Assembly: GCA_947474395.1 (NCBI GenBank)
Contig: CANJID010000033.1
Coordinates: forward strand, 1-44,358
Direction of reading: 5' to 3'
Length of the DNA: 44,358 nucleotides
Source of the DNA: Caulobacterales bacterium
GTDB taxonomy: Bacteria > Pseudomonadota > Alphaproteobacteria > Caulobacterales > Caulobacteraceae
The position numbers and the translations under genes are program-made. Shown here piece by piece: positions 9,083-17,778 of this stretch (position 1 is the first letter of the stretch; the number at the start of each line of letters is the position of its first letter). The notes under the pieces were generated by a model. The model saw nothing but the letters and a program-made list of their open reading frames with translations. It had not been told where the DNA came from and ran no database searches.

Positions 9083-9106
9083 GCCCGGAGGGGAAACCTT
9101 CCGGGC
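9083..9106 (+). promoter_or_regulatory. GNRA-loop hairpin in the rpsU leader
   Basis: GCCCGGAGGG and CCTTCCGGGC pair over 10 positions (one G-U) and close a GAAA tetraloop, then an AT-rich stretch, then the rpsU Shine-Dalgarno sequence. No gene upstream on this strand needs a terminator, so this may be a regulatory leader element. Confidence 0.4.
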
Positions 9107-9177
9107 GCAATTTGTATTTTGTCCGACATCCGGCCCTGGGCAGGAACGACCGGGCCGGACTTCAGGAGGAACTAGCC

Positions 9178-9414
9178 ATCGTCCAGATTTTCGTGCGCGA
9201 CAACAACGTCGACCAGGCGTTGAAGGCGCTGAAGAAAAAGATGCAGCGTGAGGGCACGTTCCGCGAAATGAAGCGGCACGTCCATTACGAGAAGCCGTCG
9301 GAAAAGCGCGCCCGCCAGAAGGCCGAGGCCGTCCGCCGCGCCCGCAAGCTGGCCCGCAAGCGCGCCCAGCGCGAAGGCCTGCTGGGTCCCGCCAAGCCTC
9401 CGGTGAAAAAATAA
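9178..9414 (+). CDS. rpsU: 30S ribosomal protein S21, apparent ATC start codon
   Basis: S21 is a small basic protein of the 30S platform that helps initiation. The body reads [20 protein letters not shown], then [20 protein letters not shown] and a basic tail, 78 residues in all, as in alphaproteobacterial S21. Family members begin with Met directly before this V. Here that codon is ATC (9178-9180). A strong AGGAGGA (9164-9170) sits 7 bases before it. The only ordinary start in frame is TTG 9112, which would add 22 unfamiliar residues and lie upstream of the Shine-Dalgarno sequence. I therefore favour an ATC start. Confidence 0.9.
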   Translation: MVQIFVRDNNVDQALKALKKKMQREGTFREMKRHVHYEKPSEKRARQKAEAVRRARKLARKRAQREGLLGPAKPPVKK

Positions 9415-9424
9415 GATCTACTTC

Positions 9425-9447
9425 GGGGCCGCCGCGAGCGCGGCCCC
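9425..9447 (+). terminator. Terminator-like hairpin after rpsU
   Basis: GGGGCCGC / GCGGCCCC form an 8-bp stem with a 7-base loop, 10 bp after the rpsU stop. There is no T-run, so termination strength is uncertain. Confidence 0.45.
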
Positions 9448-9454
9448 CGCGGGT

Positions 9455-9482
9455 GTGAGGCTGGAGCCCTATTCGGCTCGCC

Positions 9483-9486
<4 letters not shown>
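9455..9486. terminator. Hairpin overlapping the pntB stop codon
   Basis: GTGAGGC / GCCTCAC (7 bp) extended by GAGCC / GGCTC (5 bp, two-base bulge) with a 6-base loop. It overlaps the pntB stop and lies between convergent rpsU and pntB. Confidence 0.45.
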
Positions 9487-10894
<1,408 letters not shown>

Positions 10895-10898
<4 letters not shown>

Positions 10899-11194
10899 TC
10901 ACGCTCCTCGCGCCGGTCGGCGCCTTCCCAGGGGGTCCGGCCTCGCACAGCCAGGATCATCTGGGCGATCGAGGCGCCCAGCAGGCAGACGGCGGCCAAC
11001 ACCGCGTTCATGAAACCTTGGCCGACCGCGCCGTAGCGCATGACCGCCGGCAGCTCGGCGAGCGCCATGGCCGTGAAGATCAGGCCCAGGCCGTTCAGCC
11101 CTCGCCTCAGCTTGATCAGCACATAGGCGTAGAGCAGCACCGCGCCGATCGACGCCGCCCAGCAGAGGTAGCTGAGGATATCGAGGGGGCTCAC
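10895..11194 (-). CDS. Small membrane protein inside the transhydrogenase operon
   Basis: I do not recognise this 99-residue protein. It starts at GTG 11194 (overlapping the pntAB stop as GTGA) and shares ATGA with pntB. It has three hydrophobic segments, about residues 8-27, 34-52 and 58-84, short Arg/Lys-rich loops and a charged tail. The overlapping stops on both sides imply translational coupling with pntAB and pntB. It could be an accessory subunit or assembly factor of the transhydrogenase; that is inference from position. Confidence 0.75.
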
Positions 11195-11514
11195 CCACGG
11201 TCCTTCTTGCGGTACATGGCCAGCATTCGCTGGGTCACCAGGAAGCCGCCGAAGATGTTGACGGCGGCCAGGCCCGCGGCCACCGCCCCTGCGCCCTTGG
11301 AAATCCAGACCGTGGTCCCCGCGACCTCGCCCGCCGCGCCATGCGCGGCCGCGGCCAGGAGGGCGCCGACGATGATCACCGAAGAGATGGCGTTGGTGAC
11401 GGCCATCAGCGGGGTGTGAAGGGCGGGGGTCACGCTCCAGACCACGTAGTAGCCGACGAAGATCGCCAGGACGAAGATGGCCAGGCGGAAGACGGTGGGA
11501 TCGACGGCTTCCAT
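11191..11514 (-). CDS. pntAB: NAD(P) transhydrogenase subunit alpha, membrane part (PntAB)
   Basis: In many alphaproteobacteria the alpha subunit is split, and this 107-residue gene is the membrane-anchoring half. It contains three to four helices with the family segments FVLAIFVGYYVVWSVTPALH, TPLMAVTNAISSVIIVGAL and NIFGGFLVTQRMLAMYRKKD. It starts at ATG 11514, 11 bp after pntAA, and overlaps the next small gene. Confidence 0.94.
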   Translation of the reverse strand: MEAVDPTVFRLAIFVLAIFVGYYVVWSVTPALHTPLMAVTNAISSVIIVGALLAAAAHGAAGEVAGTTVWISKGAGAVAAGLAAVNIFGGFLVTQRMLAMYRKKDRG

Positions 11515-11525
11515 GTACGGCCTCC

Positions 11526-12872
11526 TCAGCCCTTCTTCTTGGTCTTCGGCGCGGCCTTGGCCGCTGTCTTGGGCTTGGGCGCGGCCTTGGCGGGCGCTGC
11601 GGCCTTTGCCGGGGCCGCCCTGGCTTTCGCGGGAGCGGGCTTGGCTTTGGCGGCGGGCTTGGTTTTCGTCGAGGGCTTGGCGGGCGAGGCCTTTGGAGCC
11701 GGTTTCGCGGCAGCCTTCGGGGCCGGTTTGGCGGCGGCCTTGGCGGGCGCTTTCGCGGGGGCTTTGCCGCCGTCCTTGAGCCGCGCGGCGTTCAGGATCT
11801 CGTCGTCGGCGCCGGGGACGAACTTGCCCTCCTTGTCGAACAACAGGCCCGTGAAGGCGAACAGGTTGCGGGCGTAGAGGGCCGAGGTGTCGGCCGGCAG
11901 CCGGGCCGGCAGGTTGGCGATGCCGACCACCTTGACCCCATTCGGGGTTGTGAAGATCTGGTCGAGCTTGGAGGCGGCGCAGTTGCCGCCCTGCTCGACG
12001 GCGAGATCGACGATCACAGAGCCGGGCTTCATCGAGGCCACATGCTCGGCCGAGACCAGCAGCGGCGCGGGCCGACCGGGGATCAGGGCGGTGGTGACGA
12101 CGATGTCCTGCTTCTTGATGTGCTCGGCGACCAGGGCCGCCTGTTTGGCACGGTACTCGGCCGACATCTCCTTGGCGTAGCCCGCCGAGGTCTCCGCCTG
12201 CTTGAACTCCTCGTCCTCCACCGCCACGAACTTGGCCCCGAGGCTCTCCACCTGCTCCTTGGCGGCGGGACGCACGTCGGTGGCCGTGACCACCGCCCCG
12301 AGGCGGCGGGCCGTGGCGATGGCCTGCAGGCCGGCGACGCCCGCCCCCATCACGAAGATCTTGGCGGCGGCGACGGTGCCCGCGGCGGTCATCATCATCG
12401 GCAGGGCGCGGCCGTAGGCGGTGGCCGCCTCGATCACCGCCCGGTAGCCGGCGAGGTTGGCCTGGCTGGACAGCACGTCCATGACCTGGGCGCGGGTGAT
12501 GCGGGGGACCAGCTCCATGGCGTAGCCCACGGCGCCCTTGCCCGCGAGGGCGGTCGCCAGGGCGTTGTCGCCGTAGGGATTGAGCAGGCCGATGACGATC
12601 GCCCCCTTCTTCAGGACGGCGATTTCGTCGGCGGCGGGCGCGCGCACCTTCAAGAGGATGTCGGCCTTGGCGATGGCGGCGGCGGCGGTCTTGGCGATCT
12701 CCGCCCCGGCCGCCTTATAGTCGGCGTCGGGAATGGAGGCGGTGACGCCGGCGCCGGCCTCGATCACCACGTCCAGGCCCATGGCCTTGAATTTCTTGAC
12801 GGTATCGGGAGACGCCGCCACGCGGGTCTCGCCCGCGCGCCGTTCGCGTGTGACGGCTATGGTCACGGCCAT
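11526..12872 (-). CDS. pntAA: NAD(P) transhydrogenase subunit alpha, NAD-binding part, with a histone H1-like tail
   Basis: This is domain I of transhydrogenase, which binds NAD(H) and resembles alanine dehydrogenase: RRAGETRVAASPDTVKKFKA, RITRAQVMDVLSSQANLAGY, KIFVMGAGVAGLQAIATARR, and ALIPGRPAPLLVSAEHVA. I start it at ATG 12872 (448 aa), preceded by GAGGGGGTGG; a frame from 12896 adds eight residues. The odd part is the C-terminus: residues 370-448 are a Lys/Ala/Pro tail with 22 Lys, one Arg and no acidic residue, like histone H1. Split PntAA proteins usually end near residue 370-385. pntAB follows after 11 bp. Confidence 0.95.
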   Translation of the reverse strand: MAVTIAVTRERRAGETRVAASPDTVKKFKAMGLDVVIEAGAGVTASIPDADYKAAGAEIAKTAAAAIAKADILLKVRAPAADEIAVLKKGAIVIGLLNPYGDNALATALAGKGAVGYAMELVPRITRAQVMDVLSSQANLAGYRAVIEAATAYGRALPMMMTAAGTVAAAKIFVMGAGVAGLQAIATARRLGAVVTATDVRPAAKEQVESLGAKFVAVEDEEFKQAETSAGYAKEMSAEYRAKQAALVAEHIKKQDIVVTTALIPGRPAPLLVSAEHVASMKPGSVIVDLAVEQGGNCAASKLDQIFTTPNGVKVVGIANLPARLPADTSALYARNLFAFTGLLFDKEGKFVPGADDEILNAARLKDGGKAPAKAPAKAAAKPAPKAAAKPAPKASPAKPSTKTKPAAKAKPAPAKARAAPAKAAAPAKAAPKPKTAAKAAPKTKKKG

Positions 12873-12979
12873 GCGTCCACCCCCTCGGCCCGCCATCTTT
12901 CGGGACGCGGCCTAGGTTTTGTGTGGCGTTATTTGCGGCGGCTGTCCAGACCCCCCTCAGGGGCCCCGGCGAGGCGGCG

Positions 12980-13219
12980 TCAGTGCGACGAGGAGGGCTT
13001 TTCCTTGAGGAGGAGAATCCCCAGCACCAGCACCACGATGGCGGCGATTGCGGCCCGCATGAACCCGGCGTGGGCGCAGAGCCAGACCGTCAGGAACAGC
13101 AGCGAGGTCGCCAGGGCCAGGGAGCACCACTTCGTCATGCCGACGAAGCCGTGGAAGGTCGCCGCCTGGTCGGCGATCTCCATTTCGCCCTTGTGGTACT
13201 CTTGGGCGGAATTGGCCAT
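12980..13219 (-). CDS. aa3-type cytochrome c oxidase subunit IV
   Basis: The 79-residue protein fits the bacterial aa3 oxidase subunit IV family (short, one to two helices). It has a polar N-terminus MANSAQEYHKGEMEIADQAA, the family segment TFHGFVGMTKW, and two hydrophobic stretches (about 28-48 and 52-71). It starts at ATG 13219. The main oxidase genes are not in the window; in Caulobacterales this subunit is often encoded alone. The longer reading in another frame (12957-13259) is a shadow. Confidence 0.8.
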   Translation of the reverse strand: MANSAQEYHKGEMEIADQAATFHGFVGMTKWCSLALATSLLFLTVWLCAHAGFMRAAIAAIVVLVLGILLLKEKPSSSH

Positions 13220-13309
13220 GTCGGGCTCCTGAAGCGTCTCGATTGGGCGGGACTAGCATCGGCCGGGGCGAGCCTCAAGACCCCCCGCCCTCCATAAGCC
13301 GCGGCAAGC

Positions 13310-14530
13310 TTAGCCTGCCTGGGCTTTCAGCTCCTGGATCAGACCGTAGGAAAGGTAGCCGTCGGCGGGGAAGCCCCTGGCCTTCTGCCAGGCGCGGGCG
13401 GCGGCGCGGGTCTTCAGCCCGATGATTCCGTCCGGCTCTCCGGGATCGAAACCGAGCTTGGCGAGCGCCGACTGGGCGGCCATCCGGTCGGCGTAGCTGA
13501 TCGGCTGGTCCTGCGGCCAGGACTGCACCAGGGCGGGCGCCCCGCCGATGCGGTCGGCGTACAGCCCCACCGCCAGGGCGTAGGCTGTGGAGTTGTTGTA
13601 GGTGCGGATCGCCATGTGGTTGGGGAAGACCAGGAAGGCCGGCGCCGACCAGCCCTGGGGCAGGATCAGCTGGGTCGGCTCCATCAGGTCCGCCGCGCTC
13701 CAGGCCAGGCGGTCGGCGGTACGCACGCCGAGGACACCCCACTCGGTAGGGGTCTGGCGCGCGCCCTCGGCCAGGCTGTAGTCGAAGCCCGGGGGCAGGG
13801 CGACCTCACGGGCCCAGCTCTTGCCCCGCCGCCAGGCCGCCTTGCGGGCCAGGAAGTTGGCCGCCGAGCCCAGGGCGTCGTAGGCCGAGCGCCAGATATC
13901 GCGGCGCCCGTCGTCGTCCTCGTCCACCGCCCAGGCCAGGTAGTCCTGCGGCGTGAACTGGGTCTGGCCCATGGCGCCGGCCCAGGAGCCGGTGAGCTGG
14001 TCGCGCCGCGCCTCGCCGGAGGTCAGGATCTTCAGGGCGGAGAGGAGCTGTTCCTCCGCCCACTGCCGCCGCCGGCCATCGGCGGCCAGGGTGGCCAGGG
14101 AGCGGATCACATCGCTGGAGCCCTGGTTCTGGCCGAAGTTGGACTCCACCCCCCAGATCGCCACCACGATCTCGGCGGGGACGCCGGTGCGCTCGGTCAT
14201 CCGGCCGAGCCAGCCGCCCATGTCCTTGCGGCGATTACGCCCCGCGCCGATCCGCGATTCCGAGACGATCCCAGAGAGATAGTCCCCCATGGGCTTGGAG
14301 AGTTCGGGCTGGCGATGGTCGGCGGCCACCACGGAGGCGTCGGGCGACAGGCCCGCGAAGATCTCGGCCAGGGCGCTGCGCGACCAGCCCGCCGCCACGG
14401 CCCGGTCGGTGAAGTCGCGCAGCCAGCCGTCAAAGGCCGGGTCCCCGGACGAGGCCGGAAACTGCAGCCACGCCGGGTTCGGCGCGACAGCCAAGCCCGC
14501 GGTAGACGCCAGGAAAGCCCTACGATGCAT
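13310..14530 (-). CDS. Lytic murein transglycosylase (MltB-like) with peptidoglycan-binding domain
   Basis: Predicted to cleave peptidoglycan glycan strands with 1,6-anhydro product formation in the periplasm. The start at ATG 14530 (406 aa) gives a signal peptide (MHRRAFLASTAGLAVA). The catalytic domain has IWGVESNFGQ with the presumed catalytic Glu129, AGAMGQTQFTPQDYLAWAVD (about 184-203) and DIWRSAYDALGSAANFLA. A C-terminal peptidoglycan-binding domain follows (ALAKLGFDPGEPDGIIG, about 361 onward). Start 14584 would add residues before the signal peptide and is less likely. It stands alone, divergent from rpmJ. Confidence 0.92.
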   Translation of the reverse strand: MHRRAFLASTAGLAVAPNPAWLQFPASSGDPAFDGWLRDFTDRAVAAGWSRSALAEIFAGLSPDASVVAADHRQPELSKPMGDYLSGIVSESRIGAGRNRRKDMGGWLGRMTERTGVPAEIVVAIWGVESNFGQNQGSSDVIRSLATLAADGRRRQWAEEQLLSALKILTSGEARRDQLTGSWAGAMGQTQFTPQDYLAWAVDEDDDGRRDIWRSAYDALGSAANFLARKAAWRRGKSWAREVALPPGFDYSLAEGARQTPTEWGVLGVRTADRLAWSAADLMEPTQLILPQGWSAPAFLVFPNHMAIRTYNNSTAYALAVGLYADRIGGAPALVQSWPQDQPISYADRMAAQSALAKLGFDPGEPDGIIGLKTRAAARAWQKARGFPADGYLSYGLIQELKAQAG

Positions 14531-14622
14531 GGGTGTCAGGGTACCGGCCAGGACGAACACGTTCAATCGAATGGGTCGAAACACGCGAAAACCATTGTCG
14601 GGCGCCTCCAGCCCACCCGCGG

Positions 14623-14651
14623 TTGACTTGGGAAGGCCCCCCTTCTATACG
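14623..14651 (+). promoter_or_regulatory. Sigma-70-type promoter of rpmJ
   Basis: TTGACT (14623-14628) and TATACG (14646-14651) are separated by exactly 17 bases, about 70 bases before the rpmJ start. Confidence 0.7.
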
Positions 14652-14722
14652 CACCGCTTCCCGCGTGGGGCCCTTTCCCGCGCGGGTTTGCATTTGCGTT
14701 TTCCGACTGGGACCCGAGGGAC

Positions 14723-14848
14723 ATGAAGGTCAGAAGCTCTCTGAAGTCGCTCAAGACCCGTCACCGGGATTGCAAGGTCGTGCGCCGCAAGGGCCGCGTC
14801 TACGTGATCAACAAGACCAACCCCCGCTTCAAGGCCAAGCAGGGCTGA
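14723..14848 (+). CDS. rpmJ: 50S ribosomal protein L36
   Basis: The 41-residue protein begins [20 protein letters not shown] and ends [12 protein letters not shown]. It is the alphaproteobacterial L36 type with a single Cys, so it lacks the CxxC...C/H zinc ribbon of the zinc form. GACCCGAGGGAC before the ATG supplies a Shine-Dalgarno sequence. It has its own strong promoter and is followed by a small GAGCC/GGCTC hairpin overlapping its stop. Confidence 0.95.
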   Translation: MKVRSSLKSLKTRHRDCKVVRRKGRVYVINKTNPRFKAKQG

Positions 14849-15010
14849 GCCTTTAGGCTCCCGCGCCCGGCGATCTCAGATCGCTCACAGGCGCAAGGTC
14901 GCTATCCACAACTTGAATCGCCGCCGCGCTTGCGCAGGCCCGCGGAATCGCGCGGGTAGCAGGCTGACGCCGGCGCCGCCGGTCCCTTTCCCATTGCCCG
15001 GAGTTCCCCC

Positions 15011-15286
15011 ATGGCCGACGACGCCGCCTTCCAAGCCGACGCCGATGTGCTGACCGCAGCCGCGCAAGGAAGGTTGAAAAGCCTGATCGAGCGGATCGAG
15101 CGCCTGGAGGAGGACAAGACCGCGGTCATGGCCGACCTCAAGGAGGTCTATTCGGAGGCCAAGGGCGAAGGCTTTGACAGCAAGATCATCCGCAAGGTCG
15201 TGCGCCTGCGCAAGCAGGACAAGGCCAAGCGCCAGGAGGAGGAAGCCCTGGTCGACCTCTACCTGTCTGCGATCGGGGGCCTGTGA
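15011..15286 (+). CDS. gapR: GapR (DUF2312), AT-rich and overtwisted DNA binding protein
   Basis: GapR is a nucleoid-associated protein of Caulobacter that forms a clamp on overtwisted, AT-rich DNA ahead of polymerases and stimulates topoisomerases. The 91-residue protein matches the family across its length: AAQGRLKSLIERIERLEEDK (coiled coil), VYSEAKGEGFDSKIIRKVVR and LRKQDKAKRQEEEALVDLYL, ending SAIGGL. It starts at ATG 15011. Its TGA overlaps the GTG of the next gene. Confidence 0.93.
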   Translation: MADDAAFQADADVLTAAAQGRLKSLIERIERLEEDKTAVMADLKEVYSEAKGEGFDSKIIRKVVRLRKQDKAKRQEEEALVDLYLSAIGGL

Positions 15287-15633
15287 AGCGAAAGCTTCCC
15301 GCAGACCTGAAGGCGGCCGCCAAAGAGGCCGCCAAGCGCGCCGCCCTTCGCGCGCTCTCCAAGGCGCGCCGCACCGCCGCCAAGACCGGTGTCGACCTTT
15401 CCGAGTGGGAGGGAGAATTCCTCGGTTCGGTCGAGGACCGGGTGAAGACCTTCGGCCGCGCCTTCGCCGATCCCGAGAAGGGTGCGCCGGGCGCGGTCTT
15501 CTCCGCTCTCCAGCACCGCAAGCTCAAGGAGATCGCCGCCAAGGCGGGCGGCGAAACCAAGCCCAGGCTGGGGGCCAGGCCCAGGCGCGGCTTCGGGCGC
15601 AAGCGGCCCTCGCCCAAGCAATCCTCCGAATGA
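15283..15633 (+). CDS. Basic protein of unknown function downstream of gapR
   Basis: I do not recognise a family. The 116-residue protein starts at GTG 15283, overlapping the gapR stop (GTGA), so it is translationally coupled. It is rich in Lys, Arg and Ala at both ends, with a less basic centre (LSEWEGEFLGSVEDRVKTFG). The basic ends suggest nucleic-acid contact, and coupling to gapR would fit a nucleoid role, but both points are inference. Confidence 0.75.
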   Translation: MKRKLPADLKAAAKEAAKRAALRALSKARRTAAKTGVDLSEWEGEFLGSVEDRVKTFGRAFADPEKGAPGAVFSALQHRKLKEIAAKAGGETKPRLGARPRRGFGRKRPSPKQSSE

Positions 15634-15645
15634 CCCGGCGCCCCG

Positions 15646-16029
15646 ATGGCTGAGCGCCTCCCGATCCTGCTCAAGATCGCTTTCTGGACCGCGCTCGCGG
15701 TCGCCACCTGGGTGCTGGTCGCTCCCTCGGGGCCGGGCCCCGGCCTGATCCCCTGGGACAAGGCCGAGCACTTCCTGGGGCTCTACGGCCTGACCCTCCT
15801 CGCCGCGGCGGCCTTTGCCCGCCGGGCGCTCTGGGTCGTCGGCGCCGGGCTGGCGCTCTACGGCGGGGTGATGGAGCTGGTCCAGGCCCTCCCCGCCGTA
15901 CACCGCGACGCGGACCTCTACGACTGGGCCGCCGACATCGCCGGCGTCCTCGCGGCCACCGCCCCCGCCGCCCTGCCCCGGATCCGGGAGCGCCTTCGCG
16001 AGCGCGCCAAGAACGCCGCTTCGGGGTAG
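15646..16029 (+). CDS. VanZ-like family membrane protein
   Basis: The 127-residue protein has about four hydrophobic segments (8-25, 43-57, 60-77, 93-107) and the VanZ pattern: IPWDKAEHFLGLYGLTLLAA near residue 35, YGGVMELVQALPAVHRDADL and a following DW. VanZ is linked to teicoplanin resistance in Gram-positives, but the wider family has no settled role. It starts 12 bp after the upstream gene and 9 bp before the next one, so it is in the same operon. Confidence 0.8.
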   Translation: MAERLPILLKIAFWTALAVATWVLVAPSGPGPGLIPWDKAEHFLGLYGLTLLAAAAFARRALWVVGAGLALYGGVMELVQALPAVHRDADLYDWAADIAGVLAATAPAALPRIRERLRERAKNAASG

Positions 16030-16038
16030 ACTGGGGCC

Positions 16039-16278
16039 ATGAGCGACCCCGAACCCGAACCGCGCGACAATGTCGTCCCGCTGAACGATCGCTCGGTGAT
16101 CCACGTCGCCCCCGAAGAGGTGATGCAGCCGGGCCTGAAGCGAGGGCCCTTCCGCGACGTCTCCTTCGAGGCGCGGATGCTGCGGGTGATGCTGTTCTCG
16201 GCCCTGCTGGTCGCGGCCGTCATCGGCGTCTTCTACGCCATGTACGCCTTCGGCCTGTTCGACCTGCCACAGGAATAG
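16039..16278 (+). CDS. Single-pass membrane protein, unassigned
   Basis: The 79-residue protein has an acidic, Pro-rich cytosolic part (MSDPEPEPRDNVVPLNDRSV), a conserved-looking FRDVSFEARMLRVM, and one membrane helix (about 49-70) near the C-terminus. No function is known to me. It is the last gene of the gapR group; the terminator at 16277-16300 begins inside its stop codon. Confidence 0.72.
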   Translation: MSDPEPEPRDNVVPLNDRSVIHVAPEEVMQPGLKRGPFRDVSFEARMLRVMLFSALLVAAVIGVFYAMYAFGLFDLPQE

Positions 16279-16300
16279 AGCCCGGCCGAAACCGGGCTCT
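16277..16300. terminator. Terminator between the gapR operon and the OmpA-like gene
   Basis: AGAGCCCGG / CCGGGCTCT form a perfect 9-bp stem with a 6-base loop, followed on the plus strand by ACGAGGGTTTT. It lies between convergent genes. Confidence 0.75.
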
Positions 16301-16320
16301 ACGAGGGTTTTCGATCCGGC

Positions 16321-17532
16321 TTAGCGACCGAAGTTGATGTTGATGGTCGTGCGCCGGTTCAGCGGCTCCTTCACCCCGTCGCCCGTCGCAACGGCCGGCT
16401 GGGTCTCGCCCTTCCAGTCCACGGACATGACGCCCTGGTTCACCCCGAGGCCCACCAGGGCGTCGGCGACGGCATTGGCCCGGCGTTCCGACAGGCGGAC
16501 GTTGTAGGAGAGCGAACCGGACGTGTCGGTGTGGCCGATCACGATCACCTGGGTCGCCCGCCCGCTGGTGGCGTAGGTCGCCCCCTGCTGCACCACGGCC
16601 TGGGCGTCCTGGGTCAGGACCGACTGGTCAAAGGGGAAGTAGACGACGAATTCCCGGGCCTCGGGGATGGCCGCGGCCGGCGGCGGCGGCGGCGGGGGAG
16701 GAGGAGGAGGAGGAGGAGGAGGAAGCGGAGGAGGAGGCGGCGGCGGTGGGGGCGGCGGAGGCGGGGGTGGCGGGGGTGGCGGAGGCGCCTTCCTGGACCC
16801 GAACCTGTAGGTCAGGGTGGCGGTCGCGACCGGATAGTGGCGCAGCAGCTTGTAGTCCCGCGAACCCTCGATCGCCGCGGGCAGGCCGCTCGCCAGGGAG
16901 ACGATCTGCGGATTTGTGGAGAAGGTCCCGCCGACGAGGGTGAGGGAGGTCTTGGTCTTGCCGAATCCGACGCCCGCGAACAGGTGCAGGCCCCAGCGGC
17001 TGTCGGTGGTGAAGGTGTTGTCCCAGCCCACGCCGACCACGGGTATGACCGAGGTGACCTTGGTCCCGCCCACCGGCCGCCCGATCTGAGCGGCGCCGAT
17101 GGGCACGTTGACGGTCACGGGCGTGCCGCTGACGATCACCGTTTGCGTGACGTTGACGGTCGGGCCGATGTAGCGGCCCTTGATGCTGACGTCGCGGTCG
17201 CCCCCGAATGCGCCGGCGCCGACGAAGATGGACCTGGTCCAGTCATCGCTGTCGAAGGGGTGGTACTCGCCGAAGGCGCTGAAGCCGTGAATCTTGGTCT
17301 TGCCGGAGAGGTGGAAGTCAGTTCCGACATTGCCGCCGTCACGGAACTTCGGTGCGATGGAGGCTCGGGCCCGGAGGACGAAGCGCGCCGCGGGGTTGTA
17401 GAGCAGCTCCACCCCGACCCCGTCGCTCCCCGTCCCGACCCCGACCGCCCACTGCTCGGGCGCCGCCGATGCCGTTCCGGCCCACCCGGCCACGCACAGA
17501 ACCGCCGCCGAAGACACGAGAATTGCCCGCAT
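16321..17532 (-). CDS. OmpA-family outer membrane protein with a 35-proline linker
   Basis: Predicted envelope protein joining an outer-membrane barrel to peptidoglycan. Start ATG 17532 (403 aa, GAGGGG upstream) gives a signal peptide cleaved after TASA. Residues to about 260 form an OmpW/OmpA-like beta-barrel ending TATLTYRFGS. A run of 20 Pro, one Leu and 15 Pro follows. The C-terminal OmpA domain has VIVIGHTDTSGSLSYNVRLS and the signature NxxLSxxRAxxV in NVRLSERRANAV. A start at 17559 is less likely. Confidence 0.93.
   Translation of the reverse strand: MRAILVSSAAVLCVAGWAGTASAAPEQWAVGVGTGSDGVGVELLYNPAARFVLRARASIAPKFRDGGNVGTDFHLSGKTKIHGFSAFGEYHPFDSDDWTRSIFVGAGAFGGDRDVSIKGRYIGPTVNVTQTVIVSGTPVTVNVPIGAAQIGRPVGGTKVTSVIPVVGVGWDNTFTTDSRWGLHLFAGVGFGKTKTSLTLVGGTFSTNPQIVSLASGLPAAIEGSRDYKLLRHYPVATATLTYRFGSRKAPPPPPPPPPPPPPPPPPPPPLPPPPPPPPPPPPPPPAAAIPEAREFVVYFPFDQSVLTQDAQAVVQQGATYATSGRATQVIVIGHTDTSGSLSYNVRLSERRANAVADALVGLGVNQGVMSVDWKGETQPAVATGDGVKEPLNRRTTININFGR
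16678..16785 (-). repeat. Proline-codon simple repeat in the OmpA-like gene
   Basis: 36 codons, all CCN except one CTT. The third base varies (CCG, CCT, CCC, CCA), with a block of CCT codons in the middle. Such tracts can change length by slippage in 3-base steps without breaking the frame. Confidence 0.9.
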
Positions 17533-17618
17533 GAGAACCCCCTCGAAAGTCGCCGCCAACCACCTTGACCCGGCCCGCGCGGTCGCTGACCCGAGCAGAT
17601 GCAGCCACCCCGTTCATA

Positions 17619-17626
17619 ATGGTTAA
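17619..17626 (-). promoter_or_regulatory. CtrA-type half site upstream of the OmpA-like gene
   Basis: On the minus strand TTAACCAT, the short CtrA motif of Caulobacter, lies 87 bp before the start codon. No second TTAA at the right spacing is present. The rest of 17533-17778 shows nothing else clear. Confidence 0.3.
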
Positions 17627-17778
17627 CGCGCGAAGGCCCCATCCGCTCGTTGGAGAAAAACGTAACTATTCAAAGCTTAGCCATTCAATCGGGCGGCGCG
17701 GGCGCGCGCTGAACAGAATCCGCGCAGGGGTCCGTCCGCCCGCTGATCATCTGTGAATTTCAGCAGCGCCCGAGGGGA

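Noticed and set aside
16678-16785. CRISPR or tandem-repeat array
   Set aside because: The period is 3 bases, and the repeat encodes a proline linker within a continuous gene. No CRISPR array was seen anywhere in the window.
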